Origin: Amoebophrya sp. AT5.2
Lineage: Eukaryota > Sar > Dinophyceae > Syndiniales > Amoebophryaceae
Direction: 5' to 3'
DNA: 18,655 nt
Assembly: GCA_005223375.1 (NCBI GenBank)
Contig: RXOD01004751.1
Span: 1-18,655, forward strand
Part shown: positions 17,701-18,655 of the stretch, in pieces
Numbering within the stretch: position 1 is the stretch's first letter
Layout: each line of letters begins with the position of its first letter
Notes under the pieces: model-generated
What the model saw: only the letters and a program-made list of their open reading frames with translations
Told to the model about the DNA's origin: nothing
Database searches by the model: none
Position numbers and translations under genes: made by a program

Positions 17701-18073
17701 CGAACTCGAACCAGCTTGCGGGAATATCAAACCTGTCATCGAGAGAATCCGCAGCAACGCTCACCGGCCCCGGCGTGAAGACCGTTTCCGAAGTGCCAGA
17801 ACGCGTTGCCTTGAACCCGCACGACAGCCCCGACACACCGTTCCAGGCGAAACAGCACTCCAGCTTGGACTCCGACACGGCACACCGAAATTTCCGGTTG
17901 CCAAGTCGCTTGGCGCCCTGCTCTTCGGTCTCCGTCAGACTGCCGTAGTAATACGTATACTCCATGTTCATCGCCTGAGCAGAGCAGGCGCTCCCTCTCT
18001 CAGCCTCGACCTTCCGGCACTTGGTCCCAGATGACGACGACAAATTTGCGTCCGCTCGCTTGAGGTTCGACAT
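14795..18073 (-). CDS. Dynamin-superfamily large GTPase resembling nuclear GTPase SLIP-GC (NUGGC)
   Basis: Exons 18073-16565 and 16411-14795 join in phase 0 to give 1041 aa. An in-frame TAA eight codons upstream of the ATG fixes the start. The GTPase motifs are G1 GPVGSGKST (235-243), G2 probably T265 in GGAAVTQVPTEY, and G3 DLPGFGD (490-496), followed after the splice by RDEVAQSYLQRATRVLVCAN and GRAGSDKRVHDFLG. This order and wording fit the SLIP-GC-like/fungal dynamin-type GTPases. The G4 position reads TAAD (557-560) instead of (N/T)KxD, so guanine specificity may be altered. Residues about 35-150 form a Cys- and aromatic-rich, beta-looking N-terminal domain I do not recognise. The region after about 570 is charged and helical, like a dynamin stalk. 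The tail ends in a Ser/Asp/Glu-rich acidic stretch. There is no membrane segment, pleckstrin domain or signal peptide. It probably self-assembles and hydrolyses GTP. The nuclear location is only by analogy. Confidence 0.85.
16412..16564 (-). other. Intron of the large GTPase gene
   Basis: 153 bp, phase 0. The donor is GATGAG|GTAGAG and the acceptor CGAAAACAG|GTGGCG. It joins ...GDADPIRDE to VAQSYLQRATRV, restoring the helix that follows the G3 motif in this family. The downstream frame has a TGA just before its first ATG (16444), so that ATG is not a start of a separate gene. Confidence 0.85.
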
Positions 18074-18557
18074 CGTGATGTAGTTAGTATCTTAATGCGA
18101 CTCGAAGATCGTGATATTCGTTCCGAAAGTGCTATCGTTTTGTGCTTTTCGTTTTCCTGTTCGGTAGTGCGAGTCAGTACTGAGTGCAGCCTCGTGTAAA
18201 ACTAACTAGATGTTTAGCTAAACGTATTAGCTTAATCGAGACAAGTAAAAAAATGAAAGTAAGTGTAAGAGATGAGGAAAAGAATCAATAAAAAGTAAAA
18301 ATGAAGTCAGTGGTAGGCGTAGCGGCAACGCTTTCGGTTGCAACTTTTACTTTTGAGAAAGAGCTCGCTCTACTACGGTTTTCCTGTGGGTAATCATTTG
18401 AAGGTGGTGATGACATAACTACCGACCGAGCACGCTAGCCTACGAAAAGACTGCAATCGGTCAAGGAGAGTGGGAGCGCCCCTTGCATGAACGCGGCACG
18501 CCGTGACCCGAGTCGCACACACTTGTGGATGATTGCTTGCCATCTTCCTCCCTCCTG

Positions 18558-18603
18558 CTACCGATCACCATCGCTCCCAGCTACCGATCATCATCGCTCC
18601 CGG
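18558..18603. repeat. Tandem duplication of a 23-bp unit
   Basis: Two adjacent 23-bp copies (18558-18580 and 18581-18603) start CTACCGATCA and differ at two positions. It is intergenic, with no coding meaning seen. Confidence 0.75.
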
Positions 18604-18627
18604 CTGGGTTCAATCCTCAATAAAAAG

Positions 18628-18655
18628 AAATATTATTTTATTTATTTATTTCTTC
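18628..18655. repeat. AT-rich TTTA microsatellite at the window edge
   Basis: The window ends in about three to four TTTA/TTAT units before CTTC, and the repeat may continue outside. Confidence 0.6.

Larger units (their letters stand above)
18074..18655. other. Upstream region of the GTPase gene, with simple repeats at the window edge
   Basis: This region of about 580 bp has no supported gene. It holds the 5' leader and presumed promoter of the GTPase gene, a purine-rich stretch on the plus strand (about 18235-18310), and two simple repeats near the right edge. AATAAA-like words on the plus strand (18286, 18619) could be chance or belong to a gene to the left, but no plus-strand gene is visible. 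Confidence 0.5.

Noticed and set aside
18600..18622. GGTTCAATCC resembling a tRNA T-loop/B box
   Set aside because: The flanking bases cannot form the T stem, and no A box or acceptor stem is found upstream.

Overview
The window looks like nuclear DNA of a protist, most likely an alveolate of the dinoflagellate lineage. This is an inference. It rests on five protein genes all on the minus strand (co-oriented gene arrays are typical of dinoflagellates), GC-rich coding DNA beside AT-richer spacers, short GT-AG introns of about 118-229 bp, standard stop codons, and long Ala/Ser/Gly-rich protein insertions carrying 'AMK' repeats. I have seen such repeats often in dinoflagellate proteins. No bacterial operons, Shine-Dalgarno sites, rRNA, tRNA, CRISPR or transposon genes were found.

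Layout from right to left, which is the direction of transcription: (1) 18073-14795, a two-exon dynamin-superfamily large GTPase of 1041 aa resembling nuclear GTPase SLIP-GC/NUGGC. (2) 13707-12193, a single-exon 504-aa protein that joins a small beta-rich N-terminal module, a Lys/Gly-rich linker and a CCHC zinc knuckle to a SPOUT domain resembling archaeal TrmY (tRNA pseudouridine-54 N1-methyltransferase). (3) 11329-5498, a two-exon, 1902-aa M16 metallopeptidase of the insulysin/nardilysin group, nearly twice the usual length because of about eight low-complexity insertions. (4) 4484-2454, a five-exon, 454-aa protein with seven C2HC zinc fingers of the ZC2HC1 type. (5) 969 to beyond position 1, the first three exons of a coiled-coil protein whose 3' part lies outside the window.

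Exon joins were deduced by hand. All eight introns start GT and end CAG, all keep frame, and in the zinc-finger gene the joins restore whole fingers and family-typical linkers. The genes do not form an obvious pathway. Three of them (GTPase, TrmY-like protein, M16 peptidase) carry basic stretches or relatives that hint at nuclear or RNA-linked roles, but co-regulation cannot be read from the sequence. Spacers of 0.6-1.5 kb hold only simple repeats and short unsupported ORFs.

The most interesting item is the TrmY-like SPOUT domain in a eukaryotic gene with an N-terminal zinc knuckle. Next come the nardilysin-site insertion and other expansions of the M16 enzyme, and the SLIP-GC-like GTPase with a degenerate G4 motif and an unrecognised N-terminal domain.
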